A stretch of DNA of 64,000 bases from Tubulanus polymorphus (Eukaryota; Nemertea; Palaeonemertea; Tubulaniformes; Tubulanidae). Under the pieces are notes generated by a model. It made no database searches. It was not told the origin of the DNA and saw only the letters and a list, made by a program, of their open reading frames with translations. The position numbers were made by a program, and so were the translations under genes. Position 1 is the stretch's first letter. Each line of letters begins with the position of its first letter. Shown here in pieces: positions 1-9,302 of this stretch. The stretch is from positions 14,374,850 through 14,438,849 of the forward strand of contig NC_134029.1 of the NCBI RefSeq assembly GCF_964204645.1, given 5' to 3'.

Positions 1-329
1 TCACCACCCAGTTTGTCAACGATTCTGGCCATTAGGTTCCTCGAAATGTTGTTCACGAAGAAGTTATTAGCCGGACCCTCTTTGCTGAGGTCGAACGTGA
101 GTTTCAAGCTTCCGGGTACCAGCAGCGTGTTCACCTGCAGTTTTGGTATCCTTACGTAAAGGGTTTCCCCCGGTGACACGGACGAAGGGTTGTGGGTAAT
201 AACATCGTGGTGTCGATCCGCCTTGACACCTAGCGGTGTTCGAATCTGTCTCGAAGGGTTCAAGTGTTTACCGTATGCAGACATAGCAGCTATACTGTAA
301 GCCAGAAAAAACTCGCTTTTCCGTCTCAT
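1..329 (-). CDS. F54H12.2-like putative virion protein, N-terminal part (runs off window)
   Basis: About 109 codons are open from the ATG at 327-329 to the window edge. The translation contains HNPSSVSPGETLYVRIPKL and ends in a stretch ending DKLGG. The gene at 6,725-7,971 has the matching pattern (HNPSNINPDETLYVRIPRL), so the two are homologues. This family sits next to integrase and PolB genes in animal Maverick/Polinton-type elements; C. elegans F54H12.2 is the name usually attached to it. A structural or capsid role is my inference. The start codon overlaps the TGA stop of the upstream Bcl-2-like ORF (ATGA), a compact arrangement typical of viruses. An in-frame ATG at 284 could also serve as start and would begin MSAYGKHLNPS, closer to the MSGRYINPS start of the second copy. 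Confidence 0.7.
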   Translation of the reverse strand, partial: MRRKSEFFLAYSIAAMSAYGKHLNPSRQIRTPLGVKADRHHDVITHNPSSVSPGETLYVRIPKLQVNTLLVPGSLKLTFDLSKEGPANNFFVNNISRNLMARIVDKLGG

Positions 330-1111
330 GGTAATTCTGACCAGCCACCTTGCTCGATAACCCAGTATGCGAGATTGTCGTTGAAGAACTCCGTCGTTCT
401 AAACGCGATCTCTTCGACGTAATCGAGGTTATCGGTGACTCGGAAGAAATGCTTAGCCAGATAGCTAGCGAATGCGATTAACGTGACTATTCGACCCCAG
501 TTTACGCGGTTGTCGGTGAACATCTCCTTCCAAATCGCTTCCAGATTTATTTCCTCCCAGGCGAAGCCGGACAGAGCCATGAACTGCAAACTGTATCGTT
601 CAATGCCTGCGACCACGCGGAGGTTGTGAAACACGACCGGTATAGGCGTGTATTTCGCGGACAGTCGCAACTTGAGATTGCACTCGTTGTGGGCCGGGCC
701 CCGGTAGTCACCCGTTATGTGATCGTGATCCCTGACCCGATCATCATAGAGTGGTTTGTCGCATACGTAGCAATTTTCCGCTTCCTCGAATGACGTTTGC
801 TCCTCCCGAGTAGTTACCATGGGCGCGGGATGGGCGAGCACGCCCTTGATTTTCTCCTCTTCCCCTTGGAGGTGCTGAAGGAATACCGCCGCAGCGTCTT
901 GGCCTCTATAAAGGACGGGTGGTTCGTGTTTACCGTCGCTTCTCACTACCACGTACGAGAACCCGCACGCCTCGTGAAGTTGAGTCTTTTCGCTACCTTT
1001 CTGGTTCGGGTTCCTTCCGGGCCCCTCGAATTTGGTTGTAATGGCTTCGAAGTCGGCATAGATGACGAACGGAATCTTGAGCTGCTTGTGATGATTGGTG
1101 AACCGCAGCAC
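326..1111 (-). pseudogene. PolB exonuclease/EndoVII-like segment fused in frame to a Bcl-2-like BH1-BH2 domain
   Basis: This 261-codon frame begins with GTG directly after an in-frame TGA (1,112-1,114), so it continues the PolB frame upstream rather than starting a gene. Residues 15-23 (FVIYADFEA) are the Exo I motif of family-B polymerases. Residues 114-145 carry C114, C117, the DHDHITG segment and C144, an HNH/endonuclease VII-like zinc motif known inside many animal Polinton-type polymerases. PolB similarity stops near residue 165, after PVVFHNLR, before any later exonuclease or palm motif. From about residue 190 the protein is Bcl-2-like: FTDNRVNWGRIVTLIAF (198-214) fits BH1 and AYWVIEQGGW (248-257) fits BH2. 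No BH3, BH4 or C-terminal membrane anchor is visible. An internal deletion that joined two neighbouring genes explains this best. The TGA stop overlaps the next ATG at 327-329. Confidence 0.8.
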
Positions 1112-2266
1112 TCAATCCTCCTCCGAGGGCATACTGGTACGCATCGGACGTCCGTTGACTCCTCGACAATCTGACCTGTGCCTCTCCAGGAGATCTTCTC
1201 TGGTGAAACAATGAAGGCACCGCTCGCAGAAGTGTTTCCTCCCTTCAAACTTACTCTGGGTGAACAACAGGCGATTGAGGTCTTTGATCCATGTGTAATG
1301 CTGTTTCTCACCGCTCTCTACGAGTAGCAAGTTAATTCTAGGAATGGGGGCCGGGCCATCGCTGATATGCAGTGGGTACACGCCTTTGTCATACCCGAAC
1401 ACGTTGATTGCCAGTCCGTTTTGTCGTTCGACCATAGGAATCTGACTCAATGGTGTTGGTGAATCGATGCCTGTAAAGTCAAGCTGGTCCCAGTGATTCG
1501 CATACTTCGATGGCCTCTGGGGGTCTCTCTCTACGGGGTATTTGGAGGCCAGTATTGACCACTTAAGGCAGTGATCATCTCTATTTTTGACATTTACGAC
1601 GGCGTGTCTTCTCTTGACTGCGACGGGGAGGTCGATATAAGAACCGCCTCTCAACGGTTGATATCTGGCGATATTCAGGAATAGTTCGACTACCCTCTCT
1701 ACAGCCCATCCGGAACCTTCTCTCATATAATTCTCAATACTCTGTAAAACCCTAGCTTCAGCTTTACCCAACTCCTCATTTATGTTAGCCGCCTTCGATA
1801 GAACGTATTGCTTCGACCAGAAGGGCGGCTCGACGTGCGCATAGGTGCCGTCGTTCTTCTCCTTCCTCAACGAAACCCGCAGAGCAATGGAGAATTTTAC
1901 ACCCTTAAGGTCAATGATCTCCTCGACTAACTTCTCCCTTACATTGTTCCGCTGCTCGCGCAAGAATATCGACGGATCAGTCACATCGGTGGCTGGTCTC
2001 AAAACCCAGGCCCTCAGATAATTTTGGATAGCAAACGGGGCCCTATGAAACGCGGGTTCTGGCTCCGGTAGAATCTCATCCCAAATCGGATCATCGTCTG
2101 GTATAATGTTTTCTACCTTGTACTTGGGTTTTCTGGGGGCGGGTTTTGGCTTTCTCGGAGCAGGCGTCGGTCTGCGGGTCAACTGGTTGATGGCATCGGC
2201 ATATGTTGCGACATTAATCTGCCCGTCTCGAAGTAAATCGGTCAGACTTTTTACCGCGCTGTCCAT
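1112..2266 (-). pseudogene. DNA polymerase B, N-terminal region (Maverick/Polinton-like)
   Basis: 384 codons from ATG 2,266 to an in-frame TGA at 1,112-1,114; the same frame resumes immediately with the Exo I segment, so one nonsense codon splits the gene. Residues 33-48 are a Pro/Lys-rich repeat (PTPAPRKPKPAPRKPK). Residues 180-300 hold the conserved stretch of animal Polinton-type polymerases, seen as RYQPLRGGSYIDLPVAV and DDHCLKWSILASKYP. Residues 345-367 (HFCERCLHCF, then H363 and C367) look like a zinc-binding motif just before the exonuclease. The PolB at 15,474-17,523 shares this order (SSYIKLPFTTKAVINIQN, NKCFLWSIISCL), which supports the call. No palm domain follows, because the downstream part is deleted. 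Codon use is GC-balanced, unlike the AT-rich virus nearby, so this is a separate lineage. Confidence 0.85.
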
Positions 2267-2647
2267 TTTGCTTTCGCATATATGAGAAATATATGTCTCT
2301 AAATGGTAATTTTTGGGGGCCCCTCGTCAGAAGTCGGCACACGCCGAGTGTTGGCCGGGCCTGGCCATGTCCAAGGGACATGACTCTGGTTGCCTGCCGA
2401 TGTCTCGGTTGTTTGCCGGCTTCTGCGTCAGCATAGAACTTTCTAGGCTATTTCGCAATCAGTGACAATCAGGTCGCAGCGCACCGCTGATAGCGTCAGC
2501 TTAAGAGGTGAATTCCAGGTCAGAGCGTTTCACATACTTGTATATACTGTAAATATCTATGTAAATAACACTTTGTTGTAGGTGCATTATAGCGGTTGGT
2601 TTATAGGTGCCGGAGGGGGTTTGCCGGCCCCTTGGCGTGTTTTCCAT

Positions 2648-2963
2648 GGTCCACAGGGGTTGTCTTCTTAGGGTATTTAGGTGGAGATAAAGCTTTGAGA
2701 GGGTACACGGTATACCGGGGTAAGGATGGGCTGCGCCAGAACCGGGGTCGGGCTGCGCCAGAACCGCGGTCCACAGGGGTTGTCTTCTTAGGGTATTTAG
2801 GTGGAGATAAAGCTTTGAGAGGGTACACGGTATACCGGGGTAAGGATGGGCTGCGCCAGAACCGCGGTCCACAGGGGTTGTCTTCTTAGGGTATTTAGGT
2901 GGAGATAAAGCTTTGAGAGGGTACACGGTATACCGGGGTAAGGGTGGGCTGCGCCAGAACCGC
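2648..2963. repeat. Tandem repeat, 98-bp unit, three copies
   Basis: Copies begin at GGTCCACAGGGGTTG at 2,648, 2,768 and 2,866. The unit is 98 bp; the first copy is 22 bp longer because the segment GGGCTGCGCCAGAACCG is duplicated at its end. Copies are almost identical, which suggests recent expansion or gene conversion. Open frames across this stretch are repeat artefacts and are not genes. Confidence 0.9.
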
Positions 2964-3927
2964 TATTATGTATACTACTTAATTGAATTTATTTATGATC
3001 CCAAAAGATGATCAAAAGCAAATGATCCGCACTATCTTTAAATTTTTATTTTAAAACAGATTTATCATCGGATTGTTTTTGCCTCATACTATGCCTTTAA
3101 AATGAAAGATCACAGTGGAAGGTAAGCACTTTAGAAGTTCATGGGATTTAATCATTTAATTTTTAAATTTTTTTGTGAGTCCGGGTGTCTATTGTTCCAA
3201 TCGACCACTCGGATAGTTGAGTTTTTGGTTAGATGCATCCTCACCCGTCGACGGATTCGAAACCAGTCAGGTGGGGCCAATCACAGAGCACGATAGCCAT
3301 ATCAACGTTCCACAATAGGAGTGCTCCGTCCGGGTTACATTATTTCTAAATTATTTCGGTATCTTGATTATCTCAAGTTCCATTATTCTCTCTCTGTAAG
3401 AACGTTATGAATATATTGTATTTCACTGTCAATGGGAGAGGGAAAAAATATGTCCGTGGCTGTGCGCTTCACCAAGTTTAGACTTTGACATATTAAGCGC
3501 ACAGCGAGCGCCGAAGGCGCGAGCTGGAAGCTCCTTAAGTTAATCGCGCGTATGAGGCAAATTCAAATTTTCTATATTTCTCCATACCGTCCTTCTAAAA
3601 AAGTGTAGTTTACATCCGGGACACATGGGCATTGGCTAAATCGCGGCAACGAAAATGACGGTCACGGACGGACTTTCGTCGAAACTTGCGGGCCGCGTCT
3701 CGCGGGTAGTTTAAATACGTCAATGAAGGATAACAAAATGATTTTGTGTAATTTTCAGAATATTTACAAAGAATATTCACAAAATATTGTCAAAAAATGT
3801 TATTTTTAGTTCGTATTTCTCCGTAGAAACCGATTGGAAGACTGGATTCGAATCCCACAAAAAGCACAGTCCCTTAGCAACGGGTCAAATTTTTTAGAAT
3901 AACTAGCGCGCCGGTTTCACAGCATCA
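2964..3927. other. Unassigned spacer between the two viral elements
   Basis: No convincing coding frame, RNA gene or transposon end was recognised. A tRNA B-box-like string (GGATTCGAATCCC) occurs at about 3,844, but no matching A box or cloverleaf was found. Confidence 0.6.
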
Positions 3928-4000
3928 CTAAGGGTCGAGTCCCGGAGAATGAGGCGCGCGCGCGGTCCGCGTGTTACAAAAAGACCGTCCCGTTACACAC

Positions 4001-4100
4001 NNNNNNNNNNNNNNNNNNNNNNNNNNNNNNNNNNNNNNNNNNNNNNNNNNNNNNNNNNNNNNNNNNNNNNNNNNNNNNNNNNNNNNNNNNNNNNNNNNNN
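4001..4100. other. Assembly gap (100 N)
   Basis: Exactly 100 unknown bases, the usual placeholder for a gap of unknown length. It lies at the left edge of the AT-rich viral element and cuts two minus-strand frames, so the left terminus of that element, including any terminal inverted repeat, is not visible. Confidence 0.99.
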
Positions 4101-4158
4101 TCTGAGTTCTCGGTTTTTTCTTCACAGTTAATTCCTTCACTTCTTTCACCTCGCTCAT
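4101..4158 (-). CDS. Start of an unknown viral gene, truncated by the gap
   Basis: Nineteen codons (MSEVKEVKELTVKKKPRTQ) run into the N gap. I include this short piece because it begins with the same TAATAAATG signal as the other genes of the element. The N-terminus is Lys/Glu-rich; nothing can be said about function. Confidence 0.45.
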
Positions 4159-4696
4159 TTATTATAGAAATATTTTTACTTTCAATATTTGAAAATGTTA
4201 TAACCCCAGTTGATAATAATGTCATAAATCCACCTAATTGAAATGATAAATATCGAATCCATTTATTTAATTCAGTCATAACTAAATAATCATTTTTTAA
4301 ATCGGAATATAATCTATTTTCATCTTCAATTGGTAGTATATAATTACATAATTTACTATAACCTTTTACAACATTTTCTGATATCGCGTCATTAATTTTA
4401 GCTGTTCTCGCGGCTTCATAAATCTTAAATAATCTAATAATTTCAACTGATTTCATTGTATCTAATTCATTATGAGTTAAATTTTTATCGACAAATTTTT
4501 TACATTTTCCAGATGCTATTAATATTTCTAATTGATGTTTGCAATAAAGATAATATTCATAATTATTATTTGTTGTAACATTATTTAAAACGCCATCATC
4601 TGGAATTAATTTGTTTTCTGTTATTCCTAAATCATCTAAAGTTTTTTCAATTGGAACATCACCATTTTTAGATTTTATCTTCTTTTCACCTACCAT
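4101..4696 (-). CDS. Hypothetical viral protein with one hydrophobic segment
   Basis: About 198 codons are visible from ATG 4,696 before the frame enters the N gap. The start sits in a strong element signal (T7, GTTATATAAATGG). The protein is mostly polar and helical, with one candidate membrane stretch (YLSFQLGGFMTLLSTGVITF) near residues 150-170. The end is uncertain: the frame overlaps the start of the next gene at 4,158, whereas neighbouring genes abut, so a small shift near 4,160-4,180 may have extended it artificially. No family recognised. Confidence 0.55.
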
Positions 4697-4714
4697 TTAT
4701 ATAACAAAAAAATT
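4694..4714 (-). promoter_or_regulatory. T-tract/TAAATG start signal
   Basis: On the minus strand: seven T, GTTA, then TATAAATGG with the ATG as start codon. Resembles the poxvirus late promoter (T-rich upstream, TAAATG at the initiator). Confidence 0.6.
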
Positions 4715-4734
4715 AGTTGTGATGTTGCAACTAG

Positions 4735-4955
4735 AATTCAACTAGAATGTAACTAGAATTCAACTAGATTAACAAGCTAGTTGAAATATTGTTGTTTTTG
4801 TTTATTTCTTGTTAAATCTAGTTGATTTTTGTTTCAACTACTAACAAATAGAATTAAACTAGATTAACAAGCTAGTTAAAATATTGTTAAATCTATTTGA
4901 TTTTTGTTACAACTACTAATAACTAGAATTCAACTAGATTAACAAACTAATTGAA
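4735..4955. repeat. AT-rich palindromic repeat array downstream of the ATPase gene
   Basis: Three spaced copies of a unit containing CAACTAGATTAACAAGCTAG (near 4,755, 4,857 and 4,935) alternate with ATTGTTAAATCTAGTTG-like sequence. The strings CTAG, TTGTTAA and AACTAG recur in both orientations, so stem-loops are possible. It fills the 220-bp space between two viral genes, and the neighbouring genes have no similar spacer. Confidence 0.75.
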
Positions 4956-4956
4956 T

Positions 4957-5565
4957 TTAAATAAATTCATATTTAAATGGGTGTTGTAATCTAAATAGTA
5001 ATTTTGATCTTTTAATATTTTTCAACTTATCCATATATTCATTATGTAAATCATGTGGAATAATATCATTTTCCTCAAGTGCATTTTTCATCGATTTTCT
5101 ATCTTTATCGTAGAATAAAACTAGAAATCTAATGTTTTCTCTAAAGTCTTTAACAATTGAATTATATTTTTGATTTAAAACCCAAGTTGTTATCCCAAAA
5201 TGTCTCCCAGAGAAAGCTAAATAGCATAACTCACTTTCTCTAACTTTTGAATCATGTAGATAAGCACAATCATCTATAATGAATAATGTATTTGATCCTT
5301 TATAAATATCAATTGCTATTTTAATACAATTATCTAAATTTTCTTTTACTGTTTTAGGATCTAATATAATAAATTTATTATTTCTAGTAATATTTCTATC
5401 ATAAGTTTGATTAAATTCATATGTTGGACAAAATAATACTATATTATCAAAATAGTTTTCATAAACAGTTTCTAAAAAATTTAATATAAAATAAGTTTTT
5501 CCACAATTTGTTACACCAGAAATTAACATATTATGAGGCTCAAATATGAATAATTCCTCATTCAT
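4957..5565 (-). CDS. DNA-packaging ATPase (A32/FtsK-HerA type)
   Basis: 202 codons, apparently intact. It should power packaging of the viral genome into capsids, as in Polintons, adintoviruses and nucleocytoplasmic large DNA viruses. Residues 17-24 (GVTNCGKT) are the Walker A loop; residues 95-99 (FIIDD) are Walker B; the segment GRHFGITTWVLNQ (120-132) fits the sensor region of the family. Length suits the roughly 200-250 residues typical of the group. The frame is also open upstream of the ATG through the integrase chromodomain (to about 5,670) because of a frameshift there, so the ATG at 5,565 is chosen by homology. Unlike most neighbours the start lacks TAAATG (TATATATATG instead), so it may be transcribed with the integrase. 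Confidence 0.85.
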   Translation of the reverse strand: MNEELFIFEPHNMLISGVTNCGKTYFILNFLETVYENYFDNIVLFCPTYEFNQTYDRNITRNNKFIILDPKTVKENLDNCIKIAIDIYKGSNTLFIIDDCAYLHDSKVRESELCYLAFSGRHFGITTWVLNQKYNSIVKDFRENIRFLVLFYDKDRKSMKNALEENDIIPHDLHNEYMDKLKNIKRSKLLFRLQHPFKYEFI

Positions 5566-6692
5566 ATATATATTTTTAGTTTTACTTGATAATATCCATT
5601 CATTGAATTTATCTGGCCATCCAACCCATTTTACTAAAGAATATTTTTTTTCTTTTAATAGTTTTTGTTTTTAATACTTTTTCAATTTTATATTCTTGTT
5701 CTAGATTTTCAGTAGTTAAACTTAATTCTTCTTCATAAAAGTAGCTTTAACTTCTTCACCATCTAAATCTTCTAATTTATAGACATATGGTTTTGTTGTT
5801 ATTACCTTTTTTATTTTATATATTTCTCTAGTAAAATTTCGATCGTATCCTTTATCAAATATCTTTTTATACTTAGAAATTCTAACATTTTGACCAACTT
5901 TAAATTTAGGTTGACCAAAATCATCTACAAGAAATGCTCCATATAAATTATTCCAAACAATTTCAGCATTTTCAGGTTTTCTAGCATCAATAGGTTTCAT
6001 TCCAATAGAAGAATGATAAGAATTATTATAACCTTCTATCAATTTTGGTAAAGCATCAATCCATTTAAAAGTATTATTTGCTGTAAAATATTTCAACATT
6101 CTTGTTCTTAATGTTCTATTAAATCGTTCAACAACTGCCGCTTTTTTATCCGATTTTGTTGAAAAATGTTTGATATTATGATTATGTAAGAGTTCATGAA
6201 CAAGTGAATTATCAAATTCTTTTCCACCATCAAATTGTATTTTTTCTGGTTTTATTTTATTATCCGAAAGAAATTTTCTTAAAACATTTGATGTTTGTGC
6301 AGCATCTTTTCTGTAAAGTGGGAAGCTCCATACATAACGACTAAAATATCAATTATATTCAATATCCACCAATAATCATCATTATCTTTCTTAACATTTT
6401 TCATATCAACTAAATCTCCTTGCCACCGTTGATCTACATAACTTACCATAGTTTTACGAGTTTTATATTTTCTAACAATTTTTTTATGTGTTGTGTATGT
6501 TGGTTGTTCTAACATAAATTCATTTATATCTTTATATTTAACTAAATTTTGTGGGATTATCTTATCTAATTTATCTTGTTTTACTTGACGCCGCATATTT
6601 TTGGTAGAAGAATAAGCTACCGAACTCTCAGGGTTGTAATATAAATTTCTTAAATATTGTTCTTTAGTATTAGGAGTTTTTTTACCGCCCAT
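5566..6692 (-). pseudogene. Retrovirus-like DDE integrase with C-terminal chromodomain, frameshifted
   Basis: Inserts viral DNA into host chromosomes; hallmark of Maverick/Polinton and adintovirus-like elements. The first frame (6,279-6,692, start in TATATAAATGGG) ends after the first catalytic Asp region (QGDLVDM, D93/D96). A second frame (about 6,340 down to 5,722) holds FDGGKEF with the second Asp and AAVVERFNRT with the catalytic Glu, so all three acidic residues survive. It ends KATFMKKN at 5,722. A third piece (5,660-5,720) starts a chromodomain, whose end (YSLVKWVGWPDKFNEWI, 5,580-5,640) lies in yet another frame, contiguous with the ATPase. Breaks lie near 6,343, 5,740 and 5,650. Each fits loss of one base in a run of T or A, so either decay or homopolymer errors could be the cause. 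Confidence 0.85.
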
Positions 6693-6705
6693 TTATATAT
6701 CCTTA
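6690..6705 (-). promoter_or_regulatory. TAAATG start signal of the integrase gene
   Basis: GGATATATAAATGGG on the minus strand; no long T tract directly upstream, but the TATATAAATG core is identical. Confidence 0.55.
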
Positions 6706-6724
6706 ATTTTAACTTTATATATTT

Positions 6725-7971
6725 CTAATATTGAATACTATCTAATTGTGAATTTACAATATTTAATTGTGCGTCAGATATAATATAAATGTGCATTTTG
6801 AAATTTTTGTTTCCTCTTTTCTTTGCCATGAATAATTGTATTCCATCTTTAGTGTTCTGTAGTTTTTTCCCAGAACCATGTAATGAATTATCCTCTGTTG
6901 TTCTAAAATCTAACCATAATGCATATTTATTACCGGTATAATAATCAATTTGATTAATATTACAATTTTCAGATGATTTCACTTTTTCATTCATAAAATT
7001 TTTTCTAATTTCTGGCCATTGATCTATCATTCTCATTCCTTGACAAAATATTTTATTTGCTATTCCTTCGATAGTTATTTCTACTTTTGTTATTTCAGGA
7101 TTATAATAATTATCTACCTTTATTGCGCCATTAGAATATGTTGCAATGGTAAAAAATATTAATATACCTTTAATAGATCTTCTTGGGAAGTTAATATTCT
7201 CATTAATTATTTCATCATTTGCAATAATAGTTACAGTTTCAAATTTATCAATATAATCATATAATAATGAAAATCCTTGATTGTATTGAGTTTGAATTGT
7301 GTTAGCAATATTTTCATTAGTTACTGTTTTATATTCTAAACATATATTCGATAATTTATAACCCATATCTTTAACAACGCTAGATAATACAATTCCATTT
7401 ACAGGAGCAAATGTTATCTCAAATATAATATCTTCTTGAATTACATATTTATATAAAGGTGCATTATTATCTATCAATTCAAAGTCTAATGGAATTTTAT
7501 ATTTGCTTCCATAAATCTTTTTTATCAAATTATCTGTAGCATTAGTTATTATTGCATTATTAGCTTCTGATCTTAATTTATTATGGTTTTCCGATTGGAT
7601 GCCTTGAAATATCATATTATTTCTATTTTCTTTAGTTAACCATAAATCTTTATAATGCATAAATAAATTATAATCATCTAATGAGAAAACTGTTTCTGGA
7701 CCAATCTTTATTGTTAATTTTTTAATCAAATATCTTCCAACATTATCGACAACATAATTATTATCATGACCAGTTACTTTTATACCGGCTGATAAATAAA
7801 TACTATTTGGAACATAAAAAGTATTTTGTGTTAATCTAGGAATTCTAACATATAAAGTTTCATCGGGATTAATATTTGAAGGATTATGAGTAATTATATG
7901 ATGTGATTTTCTGCTTTAATAGCATTAGATATTCTATGATTCTTAGAAGGATTGATATAACGCCCACTCAT
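6725..7971 (-). pseudogene. F54H12.2-like putative major virion protein, frameshifted once
   Basis: Starts at ATG 7,971 in the element signal (T7, GTTAAATAAATG). A short first frame (MSGRYINPSKNHRISNAIKA and a few more codons) ends at a TAA near 7,895. A one-base shift at about 7,900, in the AAAA of GCAGAAAATC, leads into the long frame, of which 6,725-7,729 is the largest part (334 codons). The region HNPSNINPDETLYVRIPRL matches the homologue at 1-329. The protein is rich in beta-strand-like segments and has no membrane stretch. Its size (about 410 residues) and place between integrase and other putative virion genes suit a capsid protein. I infer a major or minor capsid role but see no diagnostic motif. 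Confidence 0.7.
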
Positions 7972-7990
7972 TTATTTAACAAAAAAATGA
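7969..7990 (-). promoter_or_regulatory. T-tract/TAAATG start signal of the F54H12.2-like gene
   Basis: T7, GTTAAATAAATGAG on the minus strand. Confidence 0.6.
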
Positions 7991-7991
7991 A

Positions 7992-8905
7992 TTATTTATT
8001 TTTTATCATATTCACTAATCCAAAAATAATAGCACTAACAATTGTAATTAAAAATAAGATAATATGTTCAGCAGCAAAGTAAAGAATATTCCCTGCAGAT
8101 TTCAATATAAAACCAACAATTGATGCAATAATTCCTGGTAAAGCTGCAGCAGATTTTTTAGATAGTTCCCATAGATATTTTGCTAATTTTCTTAAACCAT
8201 CTTTAACTTTATCCTTTATAGAATTATTATCATTCGGGGGTTTATCCGGTTTATTGGGAGTAGGAGTAGATTTTAAAGCATTTGATATAGCTAAACCAAT
8301 TGTTGTAAATAACATAGTTACAGCTGTTAGAATTGAAAGAATTGTGATTCCTTCAAACTTAAATAATAATTTTATTCTATCTTTCAATGATATTTCAGAA
8401 TTTGGTTTTATCAACAAATCTTTAAAAATAACTTTTAATCTATTAATATTATAATCATATGATTTTAATAATGATTTAATTTCTTCTTTTTGTAATTCTA
8501 AATTATCTTAAAATTATTAATTTCTTTTTCTAAACGTAATTCTTTTTGCCTTTATTCCATTTCATCAATTACTTGACGATCAAGATCAGACTTTAATTGT
8601 TCTATTTCTTTATCTTTATCAGTTAATTCTTTTTCTAAAGTTCTAATTTTAAAATCTCTTATACTTTTATCATGCGCAATTTTATCAGCTTCATTTCTTA
8701 TACCAATAATTTCTCTAATTGCTTCATCAGAAAGTATATTTAAATCTTCTAATTCTTGATCTGTTGCATCAAGTAATCCATTTGGTAAAAGTTTTTCAAT
8801 TGGAACTTTATTTGACTTAAGTTTACTAGTTTTGGAAGTTATATTCTGTTCAGAAGTTGTTTCTGTTTCTGATTTATTTCAAAGTTGATTTTGTTAATAT
8901 TTCAT
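7992..8905 (-). pseudogene. Coiled-coil plus membrane protein, broken
   Basis: The intact end (8,417-7,992) has two or three hydrophobic segments: GITILSILTAVTMLFTTIGL, an alanine-rich part around KKSAAALPGIIASIVGFIL, and a C-terminal helix IILFLITIVSAIIFGLV. A Pro/Asn-rich linker lies between. Upstream, frames spanning 8,450-8,880 encode a long charged coiled coil (for example LEKELTDKDKEIEQLKSDLD) and an acidic start. This part is split by a TAA at about 8,549, a one-base shift at about 8,508, and disturbed frames near 8,885. The AAALPGIIxSIVxF pattern recurs, to my knowledge, in proteins of similar elements in cnidarian and other invertebrate genomes. Role unknown; a membrane or virion-associated protein is plausible. 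Confidence 0.55.
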
Positions 8906-8906
8906 T

Positions 8907-9284
8907 TTAATTATTTTTATAAGTGATATCAATATAATAATCACCTTTCAAATGATAATACCATTTACCATTATCTAAAAATTTTAATTGATCTGCTAAA
9001 GGTCCAACGTCTTCATCATTTATTTTAAGTTTCGAATTTTCAATCATACGTTCTAATTTAGGTATTTTGTTTGAATTATCTAAATCATGTTTTACTAAAT
9101 CTGGGTCTAAATTTTCAGGATTTAATTGTGATTCTGCATTTTTAATATAATCAGGCATATTTAAATTATTATTATATTCTGGCTCATTACCGTCATTAAA
9201 ACTTGTTTCACTAAAATCAGGCGGTTGTTCATCAGTTATGCCAGGTTCATCAAAACTATCCATTCCAATATCTTCTACATCCAT
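8907..9284 (-). CDS. Small acidic viral protein
   Basis: 125 codons from ATG 9,284, which sits in the element signal (T7, ATTATATAAATGG). The first 60 residues are strongly acidic and Asn/Pro-rich (MDVEDIGMDSFDEPG onward), with no hydrophobic segment; the C-terminus is more ordered (GKWYYHLKGDYYIDITYKN). It abuts its neighbours and shares their strand and AT-rich codon use, so it is probably real. No family recognised. Confidence 0.65.
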   Translation of the reverse strand: MDVEDIGMDSFDEPGITDEQPPDFSETSFNDGNEPEYNNNLNMPDYIKNAESQLNPENLDPDLVKHDLDNSNKIPKLERMIENSKLKINDEDVGPLADQLKFLDNGKWYYHLKGDYYIDITYKNN

Positions 9285-9302
9285 TTATATAATAAAAAAA
9301 TT
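9282..9302 (-). promoter_or_regulatory. T-tract/TAAATG start signal of the acidic-protein gene
   Basis: T7, ATTATATAAATGGA on the minus strand; it overlaps the stop codon of the preceding gene (9,301-9,303). Confidence 0.6.

Noticed and set aside
797-1311. Plus- and minus-strand frames inside the PolB fragment
   Set aside because: Shadows of the polymerase frame in a GC-balanced region; no motif of their own.
2596-2926. Open frames on both strands over the 98-bp tandem repeat
   Set aside because: They follow the repeat period and encode a repeated meaningless peptide.
3835-3870. B-box-like GGATTCGAATCCC
   Set aside because: No A box within tRNA distance and no cloverleaf; a short palindrome by chance.
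4735-4955. CRISPR-like spaced repeats
   Set aside because: Spacers are themselves related, the host is an animal, and there are no cas genes.
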